A DNA stretch of 64,000 bases from Pleodorina starrii (GCA_030267565.1 BRXU01000031.1:744001-808000), one strand, 5' to 3'. Shown: positions 24,001 through 31,389, numbered from the stretch's first letter. Made by a program: numbers and translations. Notes: a model not told the origin generated them from the sequence alone.

Positions 24001-24216
24001 TGGCGGCGGCGGTAGCCGCGGCTGTCGTGGTGGGTGCGTTGGTGATGAAGGCTGCCGGTTCGATGACTGGGCAATTGACGGGCGCAAAAACGCCGCGAGT
24101 AGGCAGTGGCATATCAGCAGTAGCCGCAAGCTGCACTTCCTCAGACCGCCGCGCCCCTGAGAAGTGATGTTTGTGATTCCCGAGTTGCTGTCGTCATGCG
24201 TGCTCAAAAAGGTCAT
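1..24216 (-). CDS. Gene 1: giant modular secreted or surface protein (23 exons, 3' end beyond left edge)
   Basis: Seen: an ATG at 24216 begins a signal peptide and Pro rod, followed by two copies of the same exon series. Spliced exons: 23781-24216, 21651-21845, 21168-21291, 20362-20592, 18831-18935, 18340-18429, 17723-17862, 16987-17113, 14578-14847, 14138-14221, 13214-13255, 12817-13004, 11541-12428, 11015-11209, 8868-8991, 8355-8585, 6490-6594, 5984-6073, 4892-5034, 4166-4292, 3395-3664, 2863-2946 and 175-216. They total 4331 nt, about 1443 residues, every junction is GT-AG and phase-compatible, and no frame break was found. Inferred: an extracellular or surface protein, probably wall or matrix associated, in which glycosylated Cys-rich/LRR modules are separated by Pro rods. 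By analogy with gene 2 it may end in membrane exons to the left of the window. I do not recognise the family; its biological role is unknown. Confidence 0.75.
175..216 (-). CDS. Gene 1 micro-exon K0-2
   Basis: This 42-nt exon encodes the same [13 protein letters not shown] cap. It is separated from J2 by a 2.6-kb intron containing a hAT-like element. The matching intron of gene 2 places the next exon (K) roughly 300 bp further on, just outside the window. Gene 1 therefore continues to the left. Confidence 0.68.
425..505. repeat. Subterminal minisatellite (left)
   Basis: Three near-exact tandem copies of a 22-25 bp unit with core AGGATTCTTCCGACC, inside the hAT-like element. Confidence 0.75.
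1799..1885. repeat. Subterminal minisatellite (right)
   Basis: Four tandem copies of the same GGATTCTTCCGACCG unit as at 425-505, in the same orientation. Confidence 0.75.
2863..2946 (-). CDS. Gene 1 exon J2
   Basis: This exon spans 84 nt and reads [18 protein letters not shown]. The donor is GTAGGT, weaker than the GTGGGT or GTGAGT of the other copies. Confidence 0.75.
3395..3664 (-). CDS. Gene 1 exon I2
   Basis: This exon spans 270 nt. Substitutions relative to I1 include VQYGNQTLP and VRSRRFLP. The LRR end ([14 protein letters not shown]) is unchanged. Confidence 0.78.
4166..4292 (-). CDS. Gene 1 exon H2
   Basis: This exon spans 127 nt and has ACGVGRALV in place of the [10 protein letters not shown] of H1 and H3. 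The rest is identical at protein level. The intron upstream on the minus strand holds the two perfect palindromes at 4658-4742. Confidence 0.75.
4658..4742. repeat. Two adjacent perfect palindromes
   Basis: 4658-4687 is a 30-bp perfect palindrome centred on CCGATCGG. 4693-4742 is a 50-bp perfect palindrome centred on AATCGCGATT. Neither has a spacer and they are 5 bp apart, within the G2-H2 intron. Confidence 0.85.
4892..5034 (-). CDS. Gene 1 exon G2 (divergent)
   Basis: This exon spans 143 nt, one codon longer than G1 and G3. The start (FNSTTWVCN) is conserved, but the middle is rewritten ([19 protein letters not shown]) and the NMT sequon of G1 is absent. The frame and both splice sites are intact, so the divergence looks like altered constraint and not decay. 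Confidence 0.7.
5984..6073 (-). CDS. Gene 1 exon F2
   Basis: This exon spans 90 nt and is protein-identical to F3 over [19 protein letters not shown]. The donor is GTAAGATG. Confidence 0.74.
6490..6594 (-). CDS. Gene 1 exon E2
   Basis: This exon spans 105 nt. It has [15 protein letters not shown], so the sequon is retained. The upstream intron, 6595-8354, contains the AT/GT foldback structure. Confidence 0.74.
7331..7857. repeat. Foldback structure: 59-bp perfect AT-rich inverted arms around a GT-rich core
   Basis: Arms 7331-7389 and 7799-7857 are exact reverse complements and extend outward into (TA)n. Between them are an AT-rich TTTATTA-type repeat (7420-7510), about 230 bp of alternating GT/CA-like purine-pyrimidine sequence (7525-7755), and a G-rich stretch ending TTTAGGGTT (7767-7798). 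It lies in the D2-E2 intron. Confidence 0.8.
7525..7755. repeat. GT-rich alternating purine-pyrimidine tract
   Basis: A degenerate (GT)n tract with GTGTGTAC and CATGTG variants. It is a candidate for Z-DNA formation. The Cys/Val- and His/Thr-rich open frames across it are low-complexity artefacts. Confidence 0.8.
8355..8585 (-). CDS. Gene 1 exon D2
   Basis: This exon spans 231 nt. It differs from D1 mainly at [16 protein letters not shown] and KITVIYNIT. The sequon and both Cys are kept. Confidence 0.77.
8868..8991 (-). CDS. Gene 1 exon C2
   Basis: This exon spans 124 nt. It has NTTCC, then [19 protein letters not shown] with the final Trp codon split across the intron. It is separated from D2 by only 282 bp. 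The donor is GTGAGTG. Confidence 0.75.
9887..9966. ncRNA. Candidate miRNA/siRNA hairpin
   Basis: Arms 9887-9918 and 9935-9966 are 32 bp and perfectly complementary, with a 16-nt loop, in the B2-C2 intron of gene 1. Long, perfectly paired short-loop hairpins are typical of Chlamydomonas miRNA precursors. The strand of any transcript is unknown, and it could also be the remnant of a small inverted-repeat transposon. Confidence 0.4.
10485..10937 (-). mobile_element. tRNA-derived SINE (copy 1)
   Basis: A copy of the family best seen at 49471-49890. The minus strand runs from a tRNA-like head near 10937 to a (TTTTCC)n tail at 10485-10527. The promoter box is more eroded than in other copies. It lies in the B2-C2 intron. 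Confidence 0.7.
11015..11209 (-). CDS. Gene 1 exon B2 (second module begins)
   Basis: This exon spans 195 nt and follows the L1 rod with the same phase-1 junction that follows exon S, so the second module is entered exactly like the first. The five-Cys pattern and NTS sequon are intact. Confidence 0.75.
11541..12428 (-). CDS. Gene 1 exon L1: folded segment plus long Pro/Ser rod
   Basis: This exon has 888 nt, 296 codons, phase 1 to phase 1. The first 60 or so residues are globular ([17 protein letters not shown], then [15 protein letters not shown]). About 220 residues of Pro rod follow, including SPPSPPP-type repeats and a long uninterrupted poly-Pro run. The exon closes with [14 protein letters not shown] and a GTGAGAG donor. 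Such rods are typical of volvocine cell-wall and matrix glycoproteins (established knowledge), where the prolines are hydroxylated and glycosylated. The frame stays open throughout, although the DNA is highly repetitive. The opposite strand also shows a long Gly/Glu-rich open frame, which is only the complement of this rod. Confidence 0.78.
12817..13004 (-). CDS. Gene 1 exon K1
   Basis: This exon spans 188 nt, phase 2 in and phase 1 out. It has [18 protein letters not shown], then RAYYGPASW, a sequon (FNVS) and [12 protein letters not shown]. The aromatic and Gly/Asp-rich pattern suggests a beta-rich fold, but I recognise no named domain. Confidence 0.75.
13214..13255 (-). CDS. Gene 1 micro-exon K0-1: LRR cap
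   Basis: This 42-nt micro-exon (phase 2 at both ends) encodes [13 protein letters not shown]. It closes the LRR block with a sequon and Cys, as in LRR C-caps (compare TGNPxxC). The GCAG acceptor and GTGAATCG donor are kept in all four copies in the window. Confidence 0.7.
14138..14221 (-). CDS. Gene 1 exon J1: LRR exon
   Basis: This exon spans 84 nt with phase 2 at both ends. It reads [19 protein letters not shown] followed by LMLTKLRT: a full LRR with the IPxxW signature, read on from exon I and into K0. It has no sequon and no Cys. Confidence 0.78.
14578..14847 (-). CDS. Gene 1 exon I1: LRR-containing exon
   Basis: This exon spans 270 nt with phase 2 at both ends. It carries a GNQT sequon, a WQPPVYDP segment and [17 protein letters not shown], and ends [16 protein letters not shown], which fits the plant-type LRR pattern (LPxxW-xxLxxLxxL) and continues directly into exon J. 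It is almost identical between all four copies in the window at both DNA and protein level. Confidence 0.8.
15243..15664 (-). mobile_element. tRNA-derived SINE (copy 2) with 74-bp target duplication
   Basis: A 422-bp element. The minus strand has an RNA polymerase III B-box-like AGTTCGATCCC near the head and a (CTTT)n-type tail. It is flanked by an exact 74-bp direct repeat (15169-15242 and 15665-15738). The homologous intron of gene 2 has a single copy of this sequence (about 53229-53300) and no SINE, so it is the empty site. Confidence 0.8.
16497..16907 (-). mobile_element. tRNA-derived SINE (copy 3)
   Basis: The same family and orientation as copy 2, 830 bp further into the same H1-I1 intron, with a (GGAAA)-type tail on the plus strand. 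The head is rearranged around the GGTTCGATC box. Confidence 0.7.
16987..17113 (-). CDS. Gene 1 exon H1: start of the repeat-like Leu-rich region
   Basis: This exon spans 127 nt, phase 1 in and phase 2 out. It encodes [18 protein letters not shown] and then [20 protein letters not shown]. Two Cys flank a Leu-rich segment that may be an N-terminal cap of the LRR block that follows. The donor is GTGGGTG. Confidence 0.75.
17723..17862 (-). CDS. Gene 1 exon G1
   Basis: This exon spans 140 nt, phase 2 in and phase 1 out. It has FNHTTWVCN with a sequon and Cys, then [15 protein letters not shown] and an aromatic tail (WEYSYYNQ). G is the most variable exon between modules, both in length (140 or 143 nt) and in its central residues. 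Confidence 0.72.
18340..18429 (-). CDS. Gene 1 exon F1
   Basis: This exon spans 90 nt with phase 2 at both ends. It encodes [15 protein letters not shown], then [13 protein letters not shown] with one sequon. The acceptor is the CCACAG just before the conserved Tyr-Phe-Glu-Asp. An acceptor further upstream is excluded because this copy has TAA in the required frame. Confidence 0.75.
18831..18935 (-). CDS. Gene 1 exon E1
   Basis: This exon spans 105 nt with phase 2 at both ends. It reads [18 protein letters not shown] followed by an acidic stretch containing LVCLPLEE. The frame was chosen because it alone is phase-compatible with D and F in every copy and contains the conserved NIT sequon and Cys. 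Confidence 0.75.
19256..20197 (+). mobile_element. GC-hairpin element, copy 1
   Basis: The family starts with T5 followed by a GC-rich hairpin (GGGCGGGGCCCC pairing with GGGGCCCCGCCC about 15 nt later). It ends with another GGGGCCCCGCCC, a CGGCTTC-AAG-GAAGCCG hairpin and ACACCAACCCCTTG. It lies in the D1-E1 intron. The matching D2-E2 intron (near 8170) is uninterrupted, giving the empty site. There are no clear TIRs or target duplication. Confidence 0.7.
20362..20592 (-). CDS. Gene 1 exon D1
   Basis: This exon spans 231 nt with phase 2 at both ends. It is one of the best conserved exons. It has a Cys-bearing start ([10 protein letters not shown]), a GASPPGG hinge, then [19 protein letters not shown] with one sequon, and a basic C-terminal stretch. 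Its donor is GTGAGTG. Confidence 0.78.
21168..21291 (-). CDS. Gene 1 exon C1
   Basis: This exon spans 124 nt, phase 1 in and phase 2 out. It holds a vicinal Cys pair (NTTCC), NTT and NAT sequons and a late WC motif. The acceptor follows ATGCAG and the donor is GTGAGTG. It continues into D1 through a split Trp codon (YPA-W-GN). Confidence 0.75.
21651..21845 (-). CDS. Gene 1 exon B1: Cys-rich block
   Basis: This exon spans 195 nt, phase 1 to phase 1. It carries an NTS sequon followed by five cysteines spaced as WRC, DRC, REC, PDC and VYC, which suggests a compact disulfide-bonded unit. It joins the rod (LNEQ-H-KAVLRF) and is read into C1 as APG-G-RALSD. Differences from B2 are mostly conservative. 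Confidence 0.75.
22585..23741 (-). mobile_element. GC-hairpin element, copy 2
   Basis: An inverted copy with both hairpin ends, in the first intron of gene 1. It contains two tandem, roughly 190-bp subrepeats carrying AGTGTGAGAGTGT and GAAATGCCTGC. Confidence 0.7.
23781..24216 (-). CDS. Gene 1 exon S: start codon, signal peptide and first Pro rod
   Basis: This exon has 145 codons and ends in phase 1. A basic stretch (GLRKCSLR) precedes a hydrophobic core at about residues 29-44, with a likely signal-peptidase site after SIAQ at residue 50. Residues 54-131 are a Pro-rich rod with two uninterrupted poly-Pro runs split by a Gly/Trp-containing stretch. The exon closes with [14 protein letters not shown], the same motif that ends rod exon L, but the NAS sequon of L is MAS here. 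The ATG at 24216 is the only ATG before the hydrophobic core. Upstream in-frame sequence has no further ATG, so this start is preferred. Confidence 0.75.
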
Positions 24217-25102
24217 GCCGCCGCCACACTGTGCAGATGTAGTGCACGGCAAGCTGCTGGCCCGCTGGCTCTACGCTTCACGAGTCTGGAATGGACCCAC
24301 TGTACGTGCGTAACCCTATGCACACATACAGTGTGAATGCACGCCAGAGAGCCAGCAGGGATCGGTGGCTCGCTCGCAGTAGTCAACAAATAAACACCAC
24401 CAGGCTGTGACGTCGATATACCTGCGAAATTGTTACAGGTGAAGCTTGATTTAGGATCGGGCCTGCAAATAGTAATAATGCGGCACTGCGCGCGTACGAA
24501 CCGGAAATTCAACCCAACCTCGCAAATCCCTACACAGTTATCTACCTTCAGTGTTGGATAAATGTTATTTATTTTCAAAGAACCGAAAGATAAATGCGAA
24601 GCAACGATGGCCTTCTCCAATTGAGCCCGCGGCCACGGGCTTACTTCACAGCCCAGCCACGGAACGTAATGTGGAATATCTTTATAGCTACAAATTCATT
24701 TAGTGGAATATATGGTACATGACAAGCTCCCTACTACGCTGTCCTGTCGATCGGGAAAATCACCGATCGGTGTTAAGCGAGCAGCAGGAATACCGGTAGG
24801 GTTGCATCATAAAATGTACGTATTATTCCGATAGGAAATTTACTGTTAAGCGCATTCTTTGTGAGGTGCGTTGCATCCCGACGCTCGATCTTCCGTGCAT
24901 TTCGTTTGCCGCTTCGCGGGAAAATGGACTGCATGGGCGGCATTGTATGTACCGTTGTGCATTTGCGCAAGCACCGCAGTGTTTAATGAAGCTATAAACA
25001 AAGAATACTGGAGTCTTTAATGTGCGCGGCCGTCTTTTTTAAAATACCGCGCGCCCAAATGGCCATCAACGCTCGAGTAGTTCCATGCAAATGATCATAG
25101 CC

Positions 25103-25297
25103 TCAAAGTGTTCTCATAATCGTACCAGCCAGCAACCGGCGTTGTGTCCTTGCTTGTGCCGTCCGCGCTTGATGCTCGAGCGTCGAACATAACATGTAGT
25201 ACCGGTAGTACGGCAAGTCATTAAGGTATCCCCACAACGGATTTCCATCAAATGGCCCACGCATAAAATAGTCGGGAAACGGCTTATCCTGCGGCAT
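25103..25297 (-). CDS. Possible small protein, 64 aa
   Basis: An ATG-started frame between the two large genes. Its start (MPQDKPFPDYFMRGPFDG) and a Tyr-rich centre (LNDLPYYRYYM) look more protein-like than the surrounding noise, and the end is basic. It has no signal peptide and no recognised domain. It could be an orphan exon of an upstream gene 1 isoform or chance; a longer overlapping frame (25114-25404) in another phase is equally unproven. Confidence 0.25.
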   Translation of the reverse strand: MPQDKPFPDYFMRGPFDGNPLWGYLNDLPYYRYYMLCSTLEHQARTAQARTQRRLLAGTIMRTL

Positions 25298-25481
25298 CTC
25301 TCTTCGTGCTGTTTAGATCGGTGCCCTATAGCACGCGACAGCAGCAGCGAACAGGAGGCAGGAGTGAACATGGCCCGTATCACACCACATGCAAGCGGCA
25401 ACATATAATAAATTATGAATAATAAGTGTATGACCCGCCGGAGAGAACATAACCGATCCTATATATGCGAGCAATCAACGC

Positions 25482-25731
25482 CAGGGTGGCTATCTTATTT
25501 TGCTGAGTATCTACGGCCAGAGATACTCCTGGCTCAGAAGCGCTGAGAGTATCTGTCAGAATCTGTCTAGGAGGGGATTTTCCCGGCTTAACGCGGTCCC
25601 GGGAGATATCGTGCCCACCCGTGAGGCCGGATAGATTATCTAAAACTTCAGCTTTTTGCACGGCAAAAGTATCTTCAGATTTCCAAAATGTTCCCCCGAA
25701 TATATATTCATATCTTCAGATGGCCACCCTG
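25482..25731. mobile_element. hAT-type MITE, copy 1
   Basis: A 250-bp element with terminal CAGGGTGGC/GCCACCCTG inverted repeats and an exact 8-bp target duplication ATCAACGC (25474-25481 and 25732-25739). The CAGGG ends and 8-bp duplication identify a hAT-mobilised MITE. Confidence 0.85.
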
Positions 25732-26299
25732 ATCAACGCAATTTAGGTATGTATACCGTCGCATGCAATGGCAACGAACCCGTCACGCACGCCCGCTTGA
25801 GCTATTTGCGGGACTCCATCGATCTATGAGAGTTAGTATCCACTTGCGCCAAGTGACTGGATTATAAACTGCCAAGCGTCAGAAAACAAGACGTGGTGAA
25901 GGAAGTGCTCACCGACAGGTGCGTGCGCTGCGGCGGGCTTGCCGGCAGGTCGCCGCCTGCTGGCCGGTGCTGGACATACAGTCTCTGTCGCGGGAGGGTC
26001 GGGCGATGTACACAGCAGGCCGGCGGGTCTATCTAGCTGCTAGGTAAGCGGCCGTGGACAGGCAGCAGGACCGCGCGTCCCCCTTGTCAGTAGCGAGCGT
26101 GCAGACCGACCCCCCAAAGCAAGCCGAGCGAGCGTCTTTCAAGCTGCAGACGTACATACGCAGCGCAGTAGCAGGATGACGTGCGTGGCAACACGACGAC
26201 GGTCCCAAGCACGCCGTGACTCGATTTCGAGATTTCGAGATTTTAACGAAGCGGGCATGGCATACAACTCTATGCGTGCTGCTGACTGCCTACAATTGT

Positions 26300-26802
26300 T
26301 CAGTGATGGCGATGTGATGGATCCGGGGACGAGACGCTGGGAGAGCTCTCGAGCTTTGCGGAGGAGGCTTCCGGCAACACCGGCTGCTGATGATGATGCT
26401 GCTGCCGATGCACCTGCTGCTGTTGCTTTTGCAGTACCGCCGCCGGCATCATCGCAGGCATGATGTTTGGATACAGACCCGCCTTGGCCAACTGCCTGTT
26501 GCCTTCACTACTGGTACGGCGTCTGGCAGCGGCGGCGGTGCTCTTTGCGTTGGTGGCCGCCGCCGTGACCCTGGCGATGGCGGTGGCGGTGGCGGGGCCT
26601 ACCCACACCTTGCCCTGCTGGATCGCGCCGTGGCCGGCGCTGGCACGTTTCAGCTGCTGCTGCTGGGTAATCTGCTGCTGCTGCCCCCTCGCTAGCCTTG
26701 TTCGGCGCCAGCTTATGAATACGGTCCAGAGGGCTCGGGCAGCCAGCCATACGTGCAATAATTCGTATACCACCACGGTAAGCGCCGTGAGGTCGAAGCT
26801 GC
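26300..26802 (-). CDS. Gene 2 exon T3: last helix and Gln-rich cytoplasmic tail, stop codon
   Basis: This terminal exon has 503 nt. It opens with a helix (LTALTVVVYELLHVWLAARA) followed by basic WRRTRLARG, which by the positive-inside rule puts the tail in the cytoplasm. The tail is rich in Gln, Ala and Ser with QQQQ runs and a Ser/Pro-rich end, stopping at 26300. Its codon and phase fit with T2 is exact. No algal TGTAA polyadenylation signal was found in the roughly 500 bp downstream. Confidence 0.65.
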
Positions 26803-27139
26803 CTGCAGCATGAAGCGCACGCGAACCATAAATCGTGGGTCAGTCGGTCGCCCGCTCGGATTAAAACCAATAAAGAATATAAAACGTGTTGAGGCAGTAG
26901 CGGAACTGCTTGTACCTGTAATATTATTATTCTAGGAACGGCACTACGTTTTGTAACTGCTTGATGCCTGTATTATTATTCTGGGAACGGCACTACATGC
27001 ATTTTGTACCAATGAATAAACGGATGCCTCGCGGGCCACGCACCCAGCAGCGAGGTAAGATGCCGCTATCTGGAAGGACGTACAATTACATGTCACAGGA
27101 ATGGAGAACACCTGCCTACTCTGCACCATATATACTCAC

Positions 27140-27341
27140 CTATCATAGTCCAGCCCACTGCAACCACCACCCAGTCGCTCCGGGTGGCGGGCTGGAAGAG
27201 GAATGTGTCGGGGCTGCGCTTGAATACCCCCAGACCACACACGAACATCACCATCTCGAGGAAGTGGCAGACCAGCTCCATTGACTGCCGATGCCACTCC
27301 ACGAAGGGCCGCCAAATCGCCAGGTACAGCAACATGGCCAC
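27140..27341 (-). CDS. Gene 2 exon T2: membrane segments
   Basis: This exon has 202 nt, phase 0 to phase 1. It continues the helix (AMLLYLAIWRPF), then a loop, ELVCHFLEMVMFVCGLGVF as a second helix, a polar loop and WVVVAVGWTMI. The helix-WRPF-loop-E-helix arrangement loosely recalls the C-terminal helices of TRP-like/Flc membrane proteins. That is a pattern impression only. Confidence 0.65.
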
Positions 27342-27706
27342 CTATATATGATGCACATACGGTTGTCGGTGTGTATGTGTATATGTGCGTATGTGTCTAT
27401 ATGCTGCTGGGGGGGGGGTGATGAGGGGGTTAACGCACACCAGCCTTTCTGCTAGCTGGTGCGCAGCGGAGGTGTACAGGCTTATTACCTGTACCTCAGC
27501 CGGTCAATAGTCGTTTGAAGGACCCCCTTCCATCGAGTGGTTTTCATCAACCATGCTCGAGCGAGGCTGCTGCTGCTGAATGCTCCCATCCTCGCGGTGA
27601 CAATCAGTTCAGTTCTTGGGTTTCTTTTTCATTCTTGATTACTAGAATTATTACCATATTTTTACTTCTAATGTTATGATGTCCGTCATCGTCATTACCT
27701 ACGTAC
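27342..27706. other. T1-T2 intron of gene 2
   Basis: It holds a TATGTG repeat followed by a G10 run (27360-27420). Nothing else is recognised. Confidence 0.5.
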
Positions 27707-27859
27707 CTGTAACACGAGCAGCAGTACCAGCTGCATAGCGCTACGCGCCTGGAGGCCCAACAGGCCAAAGAGGCTGGCGCAGAGCACCTTGTGAGTCAGG
27801 TTAGCGGCCTCAGCGGACAGAATCATCTTGGTCTCGCGACCGAGCTGCCGATATCCCTT
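27707..27859 (-). CDS. Gene 2 exon T1: first visible membrane segments
   Basis: This exon has 51 codons, phase 0 to phase 0, with a CTGCAG acceptor and GTACGTAG donor. A soluble start (GYRQLGRETKMILSAEAAN) is followed by hydrophobic LCASLFGLLGLQ and, after a short loop, AMQLVLLLVLQ, which continues into T2. No counterpart exists elsewhere in the window, so these exons mark the true 3' end of a family member. Confidence 0.65.
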
Positions 27860-28148
27860 CTGCAGGTGATGCACGCATGGGGAGGGCGGGCGGCGGGTGG
27901 GGTGAGACAAGCAGCAGGCTGAACGGCAAATAACCAAGCAATTGGATGGCGCCGTGCGTGCTGAAGGCCAGAAGTATAGTAAGACCAAGCCAGCCAATAC
28001 CGGGATACTATATGTACCGTACTGACGCAATCCTTTTCGAAAAACACTCCCAAGGCAGCTCGCTGCGGCAAGTTATTAGCTTTGGGGACGGAGGCACAGA
28101 AGGTGTGCGAGTGAATGCTCACAACGTTAGTTGGAAAGGGCCTGGAGA

Positions 28149-29341
28149 CAAGGGGTTGGTGTCGGCTTCCTTGAAGCCGGAAAAAGGGCGGGGCCCCACT
28201 AAATCCGTACGGGTTAAGTTGAGTGCTAGGGCGGCGAGGGCGTGAAGTGTGAGAGTGTCGACATTCCTGCTGATAGACAGCCAGAGCTTTTTCCCGAAAT
28301 GCCTGCTAGCCGAGTCGTTAGCAAGGCCTGCCGGCGCCGCGCGAAGCGCGTCATCCCGCCGGGTGCATGAGCGCATGTGCGCATCGACCGAAATACGGCA
28401 TTTCCAAAGCGAGCGGCGAGGGCGTCAACTGTGAGAGTGTCGACATTCCTGCTGATAGGCAGCCAGAGGTTTATATCTGAAATGCCTGCGGCTTCAGCAA
28501 TCCGACCCATGTTTAGCATCGCGCGCCGTCTCGGCACTGTGCAACTCTTCCGGCCAGCGCATTGGCTGAAGTTACTTGACAGTAGACATGGAGTGTATCA
28601 TTTACACATCACGCAGGCTGACTTGCCAATAGAAGGACAGCGGAACTGTTTGCGAGGGTTGCGACGACGTGCAGTTGCCGACGAGAGTGCACAGGCTTCG
28701 CTACTGAGGTATTCGCCGTAGAGGAGGCTTGAATGCTTTAACATTAGGACAGGGAGTCCCTAGGTTGCCGACTGGACTTGTTGGGCGGCCCGCAGAAGAC
28801 TGCCGCATCGTGTGTGCAATTTGCGTCTTGGCGTCCAACAACCAGCAGTTTGCCCCTCATGGTTTGTCCCATGCAATCTTTGTAATATAAGTGTGCGTCA
28901 AGTCGGTCGGACCGGCAAGCAGAGCTGCTGTGGTGTGTTCGCGGGAAGATTGTTCGCAATGCAAACATATTTGGTCGCCGAAACGAAGATTCATTTCACG
29001 CCGTCATGTCAGAATTCCAGTTCGAGAAACGATGGATCTTCTGTAATTAATTATAGGCCGAGAGGCGTTGGTTTGACCTCGGCCTCGGTCCATGGAGACT
29101 GCCAAACTGGTTTTTACTCATACGAGGTTGGGTTCCTATAATAAATTTACCATGCAATAAAGAACGTAATATTTTACTTCTGGAGTCTTTCCGTTGGCCG
29201 AAATTCTGCACTTGCCCTTTTACATTAGACATTAGACATTAGACATCAGACATCAGACATCAGACAGTGCAGGCACGGACATGGGCAATCCTACAGGGCG
29301 GGGCTCCCTTGGGCGCTTCGCGCTGGGGCCCCGCCCAAAAA
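28149..29341 (-). mobile_element. GC-hairpin element, copy 3
   Basis: Similar to copy 2, with both hairpin ends. It lies between gene 2 exons K4 and T1, where an expected phase-converting exon is missing. A short (ACATTAG/ACATCAG)n run at 29222-29266 is specific to this copy. Confidence 0.7.
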
Positions 29342-29598
29342 GGAAAATTTACGCTTGACCATAAGCTCTAGCGTGTGATGCCAGATACATCATTGTTGGC
29401 CATTCAACTGTGATGAGTTCTACCAGTGCAGGGGACAGGGATATGGCCAAAGAGCCATGCGATAAGAGCCTGCTGAGCGTCCCACACCAGGACCCCAATG
29501 GTCACCCAGCCCTCTGCGACGGCCAGGATCGACCTGATGACCTCACGGTCACAACATCAGTACTTTCCCTCTCAGGCACTTCCAATGGGATCCTAATA
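29341..29598 (-). mobile_element. tRNA-derived SINE (copy 4, internally deleted)
   Basis: It starts immediately at the end of the GC-hairpin element (28149-29341) and lacks about 150 bp of the body between the tail-side segment and GTGATGCCAGA. Confidence 0.6.
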
Positions 29599-29773
29599 CA
29601 GTGGACCCACCGGTCTACCTAGACCTGTTATTTGACAACTGCAAGGCTGGGTCGAGCGACGGATGTTTAGGGGTATGTGTTGGGTGAGTCCATGTGTGTA
29701 TCTGTACATACAATGATAGATCATGGAGAGCGAGCCTTCGTCTCCGCCTGGAGTACGGCATGTTTTGTCGTAC

Positions 29774-29964
29774 CTTCCCGTGTTATTGGATCGTACCACT
29801 GCCACCCAGCACCGTCCAGGTCAAAGAACGAGACGTTGTACATCTTCACGTTCTCGCCAAATCCCCCAGGTCCGTAGTATCTCCTCATCCCTAGGCCGTA
29901 TACAATGTTTCCCTGAGGGTTAAGTCGGTGCTGGTAGTAATCCTGAAGCTGATATGATACGATC
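29774..29964 (-). CDS. Gene 2 exon K4
   Basis: This exon spans 191 nt, one codon longer than K1, in frame, and ends in phase 1 (donor GTACGA). It reads YQHRLNPQGNIVYGLGM, YYGPGGFGENVKMYNVS and [12 protein letters not shown]. The next recognisable exon (T1) needs phase 0, so an exon converting phase 1 to 0 must lie between 27860 and 29773 or has been lost. That interval is mostly mobile-element sequence. Confidence 0.72.
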
Positions 29965-30309
29965 CTGTCGCACAAACAGGGATTACGACGGACGGAATAA
30001 TAAAAGTGGGGCCCGGGCGGTGAGTTCATTAGAATTCAGAGTGGGTGCGTATCAGCTATTGGCTTCACACACGAAAATGGATGCGGCCCAACAGCCAAGC
30101 TTGCGTGTCAGGTATGTCGGCCCTGTTCGCCTGTGTGTGTGTGTGTGTGTCACACGCAGCACACGACTGCACACACTTAACCACCAGCTGCATGTCGATC
30201 GCGAGCTGCGTGCGAGCCGTACAACGAAAACGAATTACTAATAAGGAAGCTGCCACTTTTGCACAACATCTGCTTCATCGAACAAACACGCAACCCACTC
30301 ACGATTCAC

Positions 30310-30351
30310 CTGTGCCAATCCCTGCAGAAGTTTGGATGCCCCGTTAAATTT
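30310..30351 (-). CDS. Gene 2 micro-exon K0-4
   Basis: This 42-nt exon carries the conserved NLTGHPNFC cap and both splice sites, about 350 bp downstream of J4. Confidence 0.66.
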
Positions 30352-30701
30352 CTGCGTGCGTACGTACAGCCAGCAGCGTTGGGGCGGGGGGCATGTATGT
30401 GTGTGGGGTTATGTTGTATATATGGCAGGTACGTAGGTGTCACGTAATTGCGGGAATGGAAGGGCGCGAGAAGTGTCGTTCGGGGGTCATGTTAGCGGCG
30501 GATGCCACCCGGGGCAGAATAATGTCAATATCCGGACCGTAACGGGTACGTAGGTCACTTGCAGGGTCGGTGGCCGCAGCGCAGGGCGAGGGACGGTTAC
30601 ATGGGAATACCCGATCTCACACGCCCCAGGGCTCCAACATTTAGTTAGCTTTAATTTGGTTGTCCTCAAATGTGTCGTATCGCCTCAGTCGATCGACTCA
30701 C

Positions 30702-30785
30702 ATGGTTCTCAGCTTGGTCAACATGAGCCAGGTGCTGGGAATGGGGCCCTCGATGAGACCCTGGCCGGTCTCGTCGCTCAGGTCC
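30702..30785 (-). CDS. Gene 2 exon J4
   Basis: This exon spans 84 nt, open. The acceptor is CCGCAG and the donor is GTGAGTCG. The [10 protein letters not shown] motif is intact. Confidence 0.73.
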
Positions 30786-31119
30786 CTGCGGTGTTGATAG
30801 CCATGTGCAGCGGCGGGGCAGGGTGCGTGAGTACAGTCACTGATATGAACCTTCTAGCTACGTGTGGCATTATCATTCAATGATGCTGGAAGTTGATTGT
30901 CGTTAGTAAGTGAGTGTATTGTACTAGATTGTGTCTATGTATATACGGTTGATTGGGGAGCGAATGCGTAACCACATACCGTGCAAGTTTGCGGGGGAAC
31001 ATGGGCTAACAGAATCTTCGGCATAATTGTTAACCAAACCACACGCATGCACAGCGGCTCAGCAGGCATGAGCAATTTCGCCCGCCCCTTTGCGACCGCA
31101 TGCCTGCATGCATGCTCAC

Positions 31120-31389
31120 AGATGTTCCAGGTTCCTCAGCAGCGCCCACTCGGCGGGCAGGAAGCCCTTGATCACCGGCCGACTGCGCCACGACTGTGAT
31201 GGGTGGCGGCCGTCCAGCGTGCGCTTGATCGTGATGCGCTTCAGCGTGTCGGGCAGGAAGCGCCGGCCGGCGACCGGATCGTACACTGGGGGCTGCCATG
31301 TCCTGGGGCGGGTTTGATTGCCGTACTTGACGCTCTCCAGCGCCTCACGCAATTGTGCGCTCTGTTCCAGGCGTGCCCGTCCAGACCAC
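31120..31389 (-). CDS. Gene 2 exon I4
   Basis: This exon spans 270 nt, open. [13 protein letters not shown] replaces TRPRIWQPP. The LRR end is unchanged. Confidence 0.74.

Larger units (their letters stand above)
24217..26299. other. Intergenic region between gene 2 stop and gene 1 start
   Basis: This 2.1-kb region must hold the gene 2 3' UTR and the gene 1 promoter. I see a MITE (25482-25731), one short minus-strand open frame (25103-25297) and no convincing TATA box or polyadenylation signal. Confidence 0.5.
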
